Origin: Bacteroidales bacterium UBA5382
Lineage (GTDB): Bacteria > Bacteroidota > Bacteroidia > Bacteroidales > Dysgonomonadaceae
Direction: 5' to 3'
DNA: 64,000 nt
Assembly: GCA_002409745.1 (NCBI GenBank)
Contig: DHOU01000041.1
Coordinates: 6,982-70,981 of the forward strand
In this document: in pieces, positions 43,407-50,767 of the stretch
Layout: every line of letters begins with the position of its first letter
Position numbering within the stretch: the stretch's first letter is position 1
The notes under the pieces: model-generated
The model's database searches: none
Told to the model about the DNA's origin: nothing
The model's input: the letters and a program-made list of their open reading frames with translations, nothing else
Made by a program: the position numbers and the translations under genes

Positions 43407-44089
43407 ATATTGACAGCAATACAAATTAATTCTTCATGTGTAGATAGTTTCTTAAAGTCTTCGTTATTACGAATGTTCTGAATTAAGGTAGCTGTAGAAG
43501 TTGCTTTAGCTGCAAATGCAGCTATAAATCCTTTCTTATTATGAACAGAAACATTGTTCAATGACTCTCCACAACAGAATTTATCAATATCTACTAAATC
43601 CGCAAGATGCCTTTTTTCTTCTTCGAATCGTACTATTTGACTAAATGCACTACCATATGCATTTCTATCTGCAATATATTTTGCTTCTCCAAAGAGAACA
43701 ATGTTGACCCCATTTACAGTGTAAAAATCGAATCCCGGATTTCCACTTTTCTGCTCTTTTATCAATTCCGCTAATGGAATATCTAAATATTTCAACTCAT
43801 TAACAATCGTTTTTCTTGCTAATTCTGAAATAACATATTCACCAGAATCACTTGTTACACTATCATCAGTTGACCTAATGATATTATCTGCAATATACTT
43901 TACAGTAGCCTCTGCTCTGACAGCAAAACTTGCACGGACGTATTCAGCATCAAAATCGTTAATCCAACTCAAATTGGCTAACGATTCAAATACCTCACGT
44001 AATGTTAAAGCAACATTGTCAGGGTTAATCCTGATAAATGTGATATGAGATTCTATTTTTTGATTATCGACTATTGTATATCCGCTCAT
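43403..44089 (-). CDS. hamA: Hachiman-like nuclease HamA (DUF1837)
   Basis: A 228-residue protein with the PD-(D/E)XK-like signature GNPGFDFYTVNGVNIVLFGEAKY near residues 118-140 (D in GFDF, then GEAK), as in DUF1837 HamA effectors, and the conserved LREVFESLANLSWINDFDAEYV N-terminal part. Start at ATG 44089; the promoter -7 element lies 31 bases upstream. Expected to be held inactive by HamB and to degrade DNA after phage attack (known for Hachiman; inferred here). The ATGA overlap with hamB indicates coupled translation. Confidence 0.75.
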   Translation of the reverse strand: MSGYTIVDNQKIESHITFIRINPDNVALTLREVFESLANLSWINDFDAEYVRASFAVRAEATVKYIADNIIRSTDDSVTSDSGEYVISELARKTIVNELKYLDIPLAELIKEQKSGNPGFDFYTVNGVNIVLFGEAKYIADRNAYGSAFSQIVRFEEEKRHLADLVDIDKFCCGESLNNVSVHNKKGFIAAFAAKATSTATLIQNIRNNEDFKKLSTHEELICIAVNI

Positions 44090-44119
44090 GCTGTTTGCTA
44101 TAAGTCTAAATAACAGCCA

Positions 44120-44127
44120 CAAAGATA
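44120..44127 (-). promoter_or_regulatory. -7 promoter element of hamAB (TATCTTTG, minus strand)
   Basis: Exact TAnnTTTG on the minus strand, 31 bases before the hamA ATG. It lies inside the segment bracketed by the direct repeats, so the cassette carries its own promoter. Confidence 0.6.
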
Positions 44128-44200
44128 CGTTTTTTATCCAATCTAATAAATTTCTTAATATTTATCAGTACTCAACACATTGAAAGCACAACTTTGGGAC

Positions 44201-44214
44201 GGGAGGCAGGTGTA
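44201..44214. repeat. Direct repeat, right copy (GGGAGGCAGGTGTA)
   Basis: Second copy of the mobB 3'-end sequence, 3123 bases after the first. The bases before the two copies differ (TAT versus GAC), and the following base differs, so the match is exactly 14 bases. Confidence 0.7.
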
Positions 44215-44354
44215 AAACACAACAAGGCCGGTAAAATTTAAGCGTCCACCAAGCTGCGAGAGGTGTCAGCCAACCTGCATACAAATCCACTATATCCGTG
44301 TATTTAGTGGCATTTTGAGAGACTTCTTCCATTTTGATATGCATTTGTCCCAAT
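44215..44354. other. Spacer between the Hachiman cassette and the PIN gene
   Basis: About 140 bases. A minus-strand frame (readable as MEEVSQNATKYTDIVDLYAGW ... WWTLKF) crosses it and runs into the direct repeat; it looks protein-like for about 40 residues, but has no homologue I can name. It may be the tail of a small gene that was cut when the cassette was inserted. Confidence 0.35.
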
Positions 44355-45410
44355 TTAATTAACAGATTCCAGTTTAATATCTGTAATTTCAAAGTCTTCG
44401 AACTTTTCATCTTCAAGTAAGTCGAAATTGAAATACATATCAAAAATGAGGAATTTATCAGCCTTCCATACAAAATTATCTTCCCCTGGCTCGTGTCCTG
44501 GGTGATATTCCAAATAATCGGATGTGCATGTTACCGTGACAATACCGGAAACCAATGCCCTTTTGTCGAGAACTTCATAGTCTATATTTCTACATTCGGC
44601 AATTTCTATATCCGTTGGTACCATTTCCCCATCAAGAATTCCGATGTAATCAGGAAGAAAATGGTCTAATGAAGTTCGCTCTATATCTTGTCTCAATTTC
44701 TTCTCAACTTCTTTCTCGAAGTATTCTTGAATAACAGTCAAAATATATTCATTATCAATTGACAACGATGCAACAAAATTCTCAAATTCTTTCAGCGGTT
44801 TTTCGATGATGGGAGATTGAGTTCTGATAAATTCAAACGCAGAATTTATCACACTAAACCGCTTGGAATCTTTTTGCAGTTCGGGATGTAATGTTGTTTT
44901 GTCTTTCTTGGTACAAAAATCATCAGTATTGTTAGATAATAGAATACAATCTTTCAAATCGTTCTCTTCGGCGTACTGAGCATAGGTCAACCAAATGATA
45001 GCGTCTTTCAATTCCGTCTTATTCTCAGTAAAAGGTTTTCTCCTGCTAACCGCTCTTTCTACTATCTCAGGAAGCATTTCATTTTTATAGGGAAGTATGC
45101 TGAAATTGCCGTGGCCTTTATTTAGCAAGTCATAGAACATGTCGAAAATAGCCAATTGTTGCTCTACATCTATCTTGTTTAACTCGATAGAATATTTCAT
45201 CTTTTCACTATTCTGCTCTATTTTCTTCAAGCATCCATTACTCGCTTCCAATTCGTTTTGATATTGCCGCCGCAACTCTAATCTTACAACTTCGGACATG
45301 TACAAATTGAGTAATCCTCTTTGGGCATAATCAAGGAGTCGCTTTACCGATTTCTCATCAAAGAAATATTTTTCAAACAGAATATTGGTATCTATAAATA
45401 CGTTCATCAT
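44355..45410 (-). CDS. PIN-domain (DUF4935-like) protein
   Basis: A 351-residue protein. N-terminal NVFIDTNILFEKYFFDEKS has the first PIN Asp, ELKDAIIWLTYAQYAEENDLKDCILLSNNTDDF supplies further acidic residues (D..A ... NTDDF), matching the PIN-like domain DUF4935. The C-terminal 150 residues (from about 205) are unfamiliar. PIN domains are RNA nucleases. Start at 45410 because the upstream abiEii stop is at 45415. It seems to be the third gene of the AbiE operon, which is unusual; a role in defence is inference. Confidence 0.72.
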   Translation of the reverse strand: MMNVFIDTNILFEKYFFDEKSVKRLLDYAQRGLLNLYMSEVVRLELRRQYQNELEASNGCLKKIEQNSEKMKYSIELNKIDVEQQLAIFDMFYDLLNKGHGNFSILPYKNEMLPEIVERAVSRRKPFTENKTELKDAIIWLTYAQYAEENDLKDCILLSNNTDDFCTKKDKTTLHPELQKDSKRFSVINSAFEFIRTQSPIIEKPLKEFENFVASLSIDNEYILTVIQEYFEKEVEKKLRQDIERTSLDHFLPDYIGILDGEMVPTDIEIAECRNIDYEVLDKRALVSGIVTVTCTSDYLEYHPGHEPGEDNFVWKADKFLIFDMYFNFDLLEDEKFEDFEITDIKLESVN

Positions 45411-45414
45411 TGTT

Positions 45415-46239
45415 CTATTTCTTATCGGTGGTTTCATCTGCGACATCAGGAACAATCAACTTGTCTATCAGCCGTGCTTTCACTATCTCATAAGCAGTTT
45501 GAGGAACATATGTTTCATTGGGTCGAAGCAACGTAGCTGTGTCACCTAAAAACTCATCATTCTCGATTTTTTCTTCCATATTCGCTACATAGAGTGCATG
45601 AATTGGGTTCTTATTTTCCCTTTTCATGTATTCCTTAAAGCAGTTTATAACGTTATCAACATCCAAACTGTCGTTTTGGAGGGCTTTATACAAGTCAAAC
45701 AAATCGCGTCCTTTCCGCCTTTCGTATAACGCCCGTACTTTAGTGCCGATTAGTTCGTCCAATTTATAAGTGATTATTTGGCAATTCCCCGTAAACCATT
45801 GGCTCGCCACACTGAAATCAACCCGTTCAAGACCTAACACGTTGAAATGTTCCCTGCAATTTATTTCTACTTTCAGGCGCAGAGACACAACGGGAAGGTC
45901 TGTGGAATCTACCCTAAAGACCAGTGTGTTATTATTCCTTTTTTGTTTGATTGTCGGCCTGCCTAAAAAAGATAACACTTCCCGTAACCGGTCGATTATC
46001 GGCCCGGCAGGCTCCGGATTAACCTGTACCAGATCTATATCTTCCGAATAACGGAGCTGTGGAGATAGATATAGCTTGTGTAAAGCTGTTCCACCGCGAA
46101 AAGCCAAACGAGAAGATAAAAACTCATCGCTGTATATGGCAACCAAAGCACGGCAGATAATTAAATCTTGCTCTACTTGATTCATCTCAACCCAAGGAAC
46201 CGTATTTCTCCACTCCGTAATCGCTGCTAATGGTATCAT
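45415..46239 (-). CDS. abiEii: AbiEii toxin, nucleotidyltransferase
   Basis: A 274-residue DNA polymerase beta-like nucleotidyltransferase. RLAFRGGTALHKLYL (GGT motif) and RYSEDIDLVQV (DxD) lie near residues 44-72; VSLRLKVEINCREHF and KLDELIGTKVRALYERRKGRDLFDLYKAL are the other conserved motifs of AbiEii toxins. AbiEii is a GTP-dependent toxin of type IV toxin-antitoxin systems that limits phage by abortive infection. Four-base overlap (ATGA) with abiEi. Confidence 0.9.
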   Translation of the reverse strand: MIPLAAITEWRNTVPWVEMNQVEQDLIICRALVAIYSDEFLSSRLAFRGGTALHKLYLSPQLRYSEDIDLVQVNPEPAGPIIDRLREVLSFLGRPTIKQKRNNNTLVFRVDSTDLPVVSLRLKVEINCREHFNVLGLERVDFSVASQWFTGNCQIITYKLDELIGTKVRALYERRKGRDLFDLYKALQNDSLDVDNVINCFKEYMKRENKNPIHALYVANMEEKIENDEFLGDTATLLRPNETYVPQTAYEIVKARLIDKLIVPDVADETTDKK

Positions 46240-47075
46240 TCGTCTATTTCTATTTCTTCATTAATAATAATTTTCCATTTTTTGCTTACATCGTAATCAT
46301 TCGGTTTTGCGCCTTTCTTTACCACTTTCAAGGGGTATTTCCTGAACTTTACTCCGGCTTCTTTTACTTTCCTATACAATGTGTCGGCTACTTCCTTATA
46401 GCCAAGTACTTCATCTAAAATGTAGCCTAACCGCTGAATAACGGCGGCATTGAAATAACCGAAAAAATCTTGCCCTACATTTTCGAAATTCATTACCTCC
46501 GCCAATTCATTCAATACTGTGGCAGCTCTATTGATTCCGCCGATTTCCTTAATATAGAGGATCAAATCCATTGCAGTCGACTCGACAGTGGAAACTTGAA
46601 TATAGCCGTTTCTGGTAGTCATTTGCTTCAGGTAGGGTACCGGAATGTTTTTCTTTGCAATAAAATTTATTTTAACACCCTTTTTGACTTTACCTCGTAG
46701 GTTTGTTGAATCGGTCACAAGCGTAAATTCCTGCGGTTGCTGATGTGCGGCACCTTGCAAAGCTGCAGCGCTTAATAAACCGATATAATATTCCCGATTC
46801 AGGTATTTCATCAGCTGGTCGATGTACTCTATAGGCGGAACTACCCCCTTTAATCCGTATTCAGGGGGGATAATTACATAGAACCCATGCCATACGGACT
46901 GAATTATACCCTTCTTTACCAATCGGTGCAACGCATTTCTGGTATTGGCCACACTCATGGAAGGAAATTGCTCGGCGACATCTTCTTGTGTAAAAATATT
47001 TTTTCCCATTTTGGGCAGATTATCAACCCAATATCGAATTTTACTACCTTTTTTCATACTTGTTTTCGACTTCAT
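46236..47075 (-). CDS. abiEi: AbiEi antitoxin, transcriptional autorepressor
   Basis: A 279-residue protein. The N-terminal wHTH (NIFTQEDVAEQFPSMSVANTRNALHRLVKKGIIQSVWHGFYV, about residues 25-70) is followed by the AbiEi core with YYIGLLSAAALQGAAHQQPQEFTLVTD. AbiEi binds inverted repeats in its own promoter in characterised systems. Start chosen at ATG 47075, because the upstream frame runs through the 37-bp operator IR1; ATG 47057 (MKKGSK) is another option. abiEi precedes abiEii and is followed by the PIN gene. Confidence 0.9.
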   Translation of the reverse strand: MKSKTSMKKGSKIRYWVDNLPKMGKNIFTQEDVAEQFPSMSVANTRNALHRLVKKGIIQSVWHGFYVIIPPEYGLKGVVPPIEYIDQLMKYLNREYYIGLLSAAALQGAAHQQPQEFTLVTDSTNLRGKVKKGVKINFIAKKNIPVPYLKQMTTRNGYIQVSTVESTAMDLILYIKEIGGINRAATVLNELAEVMNFENVGQDFFGYFNAAVIQRLGYILDEVLGYKEVADTLYRKVKEAGVKFRKYPLKVVKKGAKPNDYDVSKKWKIIINEEIEIDE

Positions 47076-47076
47076 A

Positions 47077-47113
47077 ACTGCAAAAATAATCATTTTTTGA
47101 TGATAAACGCAGT
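47077..47113 (-). promoter_or_regulatory. AbiE operator IR1 overlapping the promoter
   Basis: 37-bp inverted repeat: ends ACTGC and GCAGT, inner arms TAATCA/TGATGA. The minus-strand -7 element TATTTTTG (47081-47088) lies inside it, and the ATG at 47075 begins 2 bases after it. Binding here would block transcription directly, in line with AbiEi autoregulation. Confidence 0.65.
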
Positions 47114-47170
47114 TTTGCCGCAATTTATTTAAACTTAGATTTTAGAAAAGAACGACAAAACAACTTCATA

Positions 47171-47207
47171 ACTGCGAAAATCATCATATTTTGATGATAA
47201 ATGCAGT
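47171..47207 (-). promoter_or_regulatory. AbiE operator IR2
   Basis: Second 37-bp inverted repeat, 94 bases from IR1 start to start. Same outer ends ACTGC/GCAGT and arms ATCATCA/TGATGAT. It has the same ACTTCATA flank as IR1, so the two probably arose by duplication. Characterised AbiE promoters also carry two such repeats. Confidence 0.65.
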
Positions 47208-47260
47208 CTTGGCGTAAAGTGAAATATAAATTCGACAATGCTCTCTATTTATTTTATTAC

Positions 47261-47305
47261 CGACTTCAACGCCACAAGCTGCCATATCGACGCCACAAGC
47301 TGCCA
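47261..47305 (+). promoter_or_regulatory. Shared operator: two GCCACAAGCTGCCA copies 21 bp apart, before mobC
   Basis: Perfect copies at 47271-47284 and 47292-47305, each preceded by CGAC/TCGAC. The start-to-start distance of 21 bp is two helical turns. It lies 87 bases before the mobC ATG. Same arrangement (21 bp) before the DUF4099 gene at 50635-50680. Confidence 0.7.
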
Positions 47306-47391
47306 CGCTCCGGAAACATAGCTTCGGGGCGTTTCCGTCTTCCTACTTTCGCATCTCAATCCATTGTCAAACAATTAAAAACAAATTGATT

Positions 47392-49401
47392 ATGCAGCAG
47401 GAAGATGATTTGAGAGGCCTGGCAAAAGTCATGGACTTTATGCGGGCGTTAAGTATTCTGTTCGTCGTGATAAACGTCTATTGGTTCTGTTACGGCGCCA
47501 TCAAAGAGTGGGGCATTAATATCGGCGTGGTCGATAAAATCCTGCTCAATTTCAACCGCACTGCCAGATTGTTTACCTCAATCCTGTGGACTAAAATTTT
47601 TGCCGTCGTTTTTCTTGCCCTGTCCTGCTTAGGGACAAAGGGCGTGAAAAACGAGAAAATAACCTGGAATAAAATATATGTCTGCCTGATTTTCGGGTTT
47701 GTTTTCTTCTTTCTGAATTGGTGGCTACTGGTCTTGCCGTTCCCGCTGGAAGCCAACGCCGGATTTTACATTTTTACGATGACCGTCGGTTATATCCTGC
47801 TGCTCATGGCGGGTATATGGATGTCGCGCCTGCTGAAAAGCAATCTCATGGACGACGTGTTTAATACGGAGAACGAAAGTTTTATGCAGGAAACCCGCTT
47901 GCTGGTAAACGAGTATTCCGTCAATCTCCCTACACGTTTTTGGTTTAAGAAAAAGATGTGGAAAGGCTGGATAAATGTAGTCAATCCGTTTAGGGCAGCG
48001 ATAGTGTTAGGCACTCCCGGTTCCGGGAAATCATACGCCGTAGTAAACCAATTCATCAAACAACAGATTGAAAAGGGATTTTCGATGTATATGTACGACT
48101 TCAAATTCCCTGACCTTTCCACGATTGCCTATAACCACCTGCTGAACAACCGCGAGGGTTATGCCAAAGTCCCGACGTTTTACGTGATTAATTTCGACGA
48201 CCCGTCCCGTTCGCACCGCTGCAATCCGATTAATCCCTCATTCATGGATGATATCTCGGACGCCTACGAATCGGCGTACACGATAATGCTCAACTTGAAC
48301 AAGACCTGGGTACTAAAGCAAGGGGACTTTTTTGTGGAATCACCTATCATTTTGTTTGCCGCAATTATATGGTACTTGCGCATCTATCAGGATGGGAAAT
48401 ACTGTACGTTCCCTCATGCGATAGAGTTTTTGAACAAGCGATATGAAGATATTTTTCCGATTCTGACCTCTTATCCCGAATTGGAAAACTACTTGTCGCC
48501 ATTCATGGACGCATGGCTCGGAGGCGCTGCTGATCAGCTGATGGGGCAGATTGCATCGGCTAAAATCCCGCTCTCCCGGATGATAAGCCCACAACTTTAT
48601 TGGGTTATGAGTGGCGACGAATTTACTTTGGATATTAACAATCCTGACGACCCGAAGATTTTAGTAGTCGGCAATAATCCCGACCGGCAAAATATATACG
48701 GTGCGGCTTTGGGATTGTATAATTCCCGCATTGTGAAACTCATTAACAAGAAAGGCCAGCTAAAAAGTTCGGTTGTAATTGACGAGTTGCCGACTATTTA
48801 CTTCAAAGGGCTGGATAACCTGATAGCCACCGCCCGAAGCAATAAGGTGGCCGTATTGCTCGGTTTTCAGGACTTTTCGCAGCTAAAGCGTGACTATGGC
48901 GACAAAGAGGCTGCCGTCGTGATGAATACTGTCGGTAATATCTTTTCCGGGCAGGTGGTCGGCGATACGGCCAAGACCCTTTCGGATCGCTTTGGGAAGG
49001 TATTGCAGAAACGACAATCCATGACCATTAACCGGAACGATAAGTCCACTTCGATAAATACCCAAATGGATAGCCTGATACCCCCTTCGAAGATTTCCAA
49101 TTTGACGCAGGGTATGTTCGTGGGAGCCGTAGCAGACAACTTCGACGAGCGGATAGAACAGAAAATTTTCCATTGTGAAATTGTTGTCGATAACGAGCGG
49201 GTGGCCGCCGAAACCAAAGCATACCGCAAAATACCGATTATCTCCAACTTTATAGATGAAAACGGCGTGGATCGCATGAAAGAAATGATACAGGAAAATT
49301 ATAACCGCATCAAAGCCGAAGCCAAACAAATCGTTGCCGATGAGTTGGAACGGATTCGCAACGATGAAACCCTTTGCCACCTGTTGCCGAAGCAAGAATA
49401 A
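47392..49401 (+). CDS. mobC: Type IV coupling protein MobC (TraG/VirD4-like)
   Basis: A 669-residue coupling ATPase. N-terminal membrane region with YWFCY motif (INVYWFCYGAIKEWGINIG) and helices to about residue 145. Walker A is IVLGTPGSGKSYAVVNQFIKQQ near residue 208, and Walker B is in SSVVIDELPTIYFKGLDNL near residue 465. It links the MobA/MobB relaxosome to the tra pore. Start at ATG 47392; a TTG two codons earlier is possible. The gene is separated from mobB by about 6 kb of defence genes on the other strand, while in related elements these two are close. Confidence 0.92.
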   Translation: MQQEDDLRGLAKVMDFMRALSILFVVINVYWFCYGAIKEWGINIGVVDKILLNFNRTARLFTSILWTKIFAVVFLALSCLGTKGVKNEKITWNKIYVCLIFGFVFFFLNWWLLVLPFPLEANAGFYIFTMTVGYILLLMAGIWMSRLLKSNLMDDVFNTENESFMQETRLLVNEYSVNLPTRFWFKKKMWKGWINVVNPFRAAIVLGTPGSGKSYAVVNQFIKQQIEKGFSMYMYDFKFPDLSTIAYNHLLNNREGYAKVPTFYVINFDDPSRSHRCNPINPSFMDDISDAYESAYTIMLNLNKTWVLKQGDFFVESPIILFAAIIWYLRIYQDGKYCTFPHAIEFLNKRYEDIFPILTSYPELENYLSPFMDAWLGGAADQLMGQIASAKIPLSRMISPQLYWVMSGDEFTLDINNPDDPKILVVGNNPDRQNIYGAALGLYNSRIVKLINKKGQLKSSVVIDELPTIYFKGLDNLIATARSNKVAVLLGFQDFSQLKRDYGDKEAAVVMNTVGNIFSGQVVGDTAKTLSDRFGKVLQKRQSMTINRNDKSTSINTQMDSLIPPSKISNLTQGMFVGAVADNFDERIEQKIFHCEIVVDNERVAAETKAYRKIPIISNFIDENGVDRMKEMIQENYNRIKAEAKQIVADELERIRNDETLCHLLPKQE

Positions 49402-49451
49402 CAACAACAGCATAATAGCATAACAAATTGTAAATCAGTTATACGAAAAGA

Positions 49452-49497
49452 AAAATCCTGCGCCCGTCAAAATTCCCGGTGCAGGATTTTGTTTTTC
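49452..49497 (+). terminator. Intrinsic terminator of mobC
   Basis: Perfect 10-bp stem (AAAATCCTGC at 49452 and GCAGGATTTT at 49481) followed by GTTTTT. The loop contains GTCAAAATTCCCGG, which recurs almost unchanged in the terminator after the methylase-helicase (61031-61063). Confidence 0.8.
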
Positions 49498-49516
49498 CAG
49501 AAAATCAGATTATCCA

Positions 49517-50059
49517 TCATACTCCGGGCGGAAGTTTGTCACCCATTCTTTCCCGGCGTTCGAATATTTCGCCATCGGCGATAAACGTACCGTCACCACG
49601 GGCGTGCAATATGCGTTTATCCTTATGGCTTTCGTTTATCCACGCCTTAACCCCGTCCAGTACGAAAATATTGTGTCGTTTGATATGATCCGCCACGCGG
49701 CATTCTATGTTCACATAACATTCCTTAATCAGCGGGGCGCTGATCTGCGAGGCCGGAAGCGGCGTAAGGCCAAACCGGGCGAATTTGTCCGTCTCCCTGC
49801 CCGTTGTAGTTCCCACGTCAAGGATCGTGTCCACGAGATCGGCAGTGGCAATCCCGATAACACACTCCCCGCTTTTCACCAGCGCTTCGTATGAGTAGTT
49901 CCACGATCCGGTACATAGCGCGAACCTCGGCGTAAAATCCATGACCATTGTCCAGGATATGGTCATTATGTTATGCTTCCCTTCGTGGGAAGTGGTTATC
50001 ATCGTTACCGGCCCCGGCTCAATGAGCATAAAGGCTTTCTGTAATTCGAGTTCTTTCAT
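49517..50059 (-). CDS. Flavin reductase-family protein
   Basis: A 180-residue protein of the FMN-binding split-barrel flavin reductase family: PVTMITTSHEGKHNIMTISWTMVMDFTPRFALCTGSWNYSYEALVKSGECVIGI with the TS.EGK pattern, then the central TGRETDKF. It would reduce flavins with NAD(P)H or bind FMN as electron carrier. It follows a zinc-ribbon membrane protein by 4 bases and shares its promoter. Role on the element unknown; it could accompany stress or arsenic tolerance (inference). Confidence 0.85.
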   Translation of the reverse strand: MKELELQKAFMLIEPGPVTMITTSHEGKHNIMTISWTMVMDFTPRFALCTGSWNYSYEALVKSGECVIGIATADLVDTILDVGTTTGRETDKFARFGLTPLPASQISAPLIKECYVNIECRVADHIKRHNIFVLDGVKAWINESHKDKRILHARGDGTFIADGEIFERRERMGDKLPPGV

Positions 50060-50063
50060 CGGG

Positions 50064-50540
50064 TCACGCTTTTATTTTCTGTAAGGCAATCAACTGCAAT
50101 ATATTCCTGACCGTTCTTACCGGCAACATAACAAGCCCGATGCAAAGAGACAAACACAGTTTTATCATAAAATAGAGCAGCCAGCCGATGATCGGCAGGA
50201 ACAGGAAAACCCGCGGGGTGATGCTTGTCAATGTTTTCCAGCCGGGAACAATCCCCGAAAAGATATAAGAGAATATTACATACGACAGTACGCTATGTAC
50301 AAGTGGATAGGAATGTCCAGCATCCGTCCACCGGGTAAACAGTACGCCAAGCAAAATTCCTAAACCGAACGTGAGGAATATTTCTTTGACGATCCTGCCT
50401 TTTTCCGCATTGATTCGCTTCCTGTTACATGTACTACATATGGGTATGGAATAAGCGGAAGCGCAATCGGCGCACAGTCCTTTGCCGCAATCCGGACATT
50501 GCGCTACCGCAGGCTGAATGGGATGTTCATAGCAATTCAT
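50064..50540 (-). CDS. B-box-type zinc-ribbon membrane protein
   Basis: A 158-residue protein. N-terminal CYEHPIQPAVAQCPDCGKGLCADCASAYSIPICSTCNRKR has the zinc-binding CxxC/H-C pattern like B-box fingers in bacterial membrane proteins. Then come three to four helices: IFLTFGLGILLGVLF, SVLSYVIFSYIFSGIV, FLFLPIIGWLLYFMIKL and CIGLVMLPV. Function unknown. Minus-strand -7 element TATATTTG at 50574-50581 gives the two-gene transcript. Confidence 0.7.
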   Translation of the reverse strand: MNCYEHPIQPAVAQCPDCGKGLCADCASAYSIPICSTCNRKRINAEKGRIVKEIFLTFGLGILLGVLFTRWTDAGHSYPLVHSVLSYVIFSYIFSGIVPGWKTLTSITPRVFLFLPIIGWLLYFMIKLCLSLCIGLVMLPVRTVRNILQLIALQKIKA

Positions 50541-50573
50541 ATCTGTATCCGATTAAAACCCGGTTTTATCATG

Positions 50574-50581
50574 CAAATATA
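50574..50581 (-). promoter_or_regulatory. -7 promoter element (TATATTTG, minus strand)
   Basis: Exact TAnnTTTG on the minus strand, 34 bases before the ATG at 50540. Confidence 0.55.
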
Positions 50582-50634
50582 ACCATATTCAGGCATTTGC
50601 CCGCTGTCCGGCGGCAAATATTTTGCTGTATTTT

Positions 50635-50680
50635 CCGACTTCAACGCCACATACGTCCAAATCGGCGCCACAAGCTGCCA
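50635..50680 (+). promoter_or_regulatory. Shared operator before the DUF4099 gene
   Basis: One exact GCCACAAGCTGCCA (50667-50680) and, 21 bp upstream, a degenerate copy (50646-50659, 10 of 14 positions) preceded by CCGACTTCAAC exactly as before mobC. It is 87 bases before the start of the 627-residue gene, the same distance as at mobC. Confidence 0.65.
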
Positions 50681-50726
50681 ACAACTGAAAACACCCCTGT
50701 TTTTCAACTGTTTACACATACCTTCG

Positions 50727-50750
50727 TTCCGCATTAATAGTGATGCGGAA
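50727..50750 (+). promoter_or_regulatory. Leader hairpin before the DUF4099 gene
   Basis: Perfect 8-bp stem (TTCCGCAT/ATGCGGAA) with an 8-base loop. It is followed by TTAAAAAATC and then the A/T-rich start region, similar to the hairpin-plus-motif leaders elsewhere in the ICE. Confidence 0.5.
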
Positions 50751-50767
50751 TTAAAAAATCTTTTTTT

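Noticed and set aside
44165..44473. 102-codon minus-strand frame overlapping the PIN gene end
   Set aside because: It overlaps the PIN coding sequence and runs through the direct repeat; only a middle part looks protein-like, so I describe it as a remnant at most.
47077..47207. Terminal inverted repeats of a transposon
   Set aside because: Both 37-bp repeats are close together, each palindromic in itself, with a promoter inside, and no transposase lies nearby.
47201..47389. Plus-strand frame before mobC (and the similar one at 50429-50737)
   Set aside because: The similarity of these two translated frames (RRHKLP) is caused by the shared DNA motif GCCACAAGCTGCCA, not by a protein.
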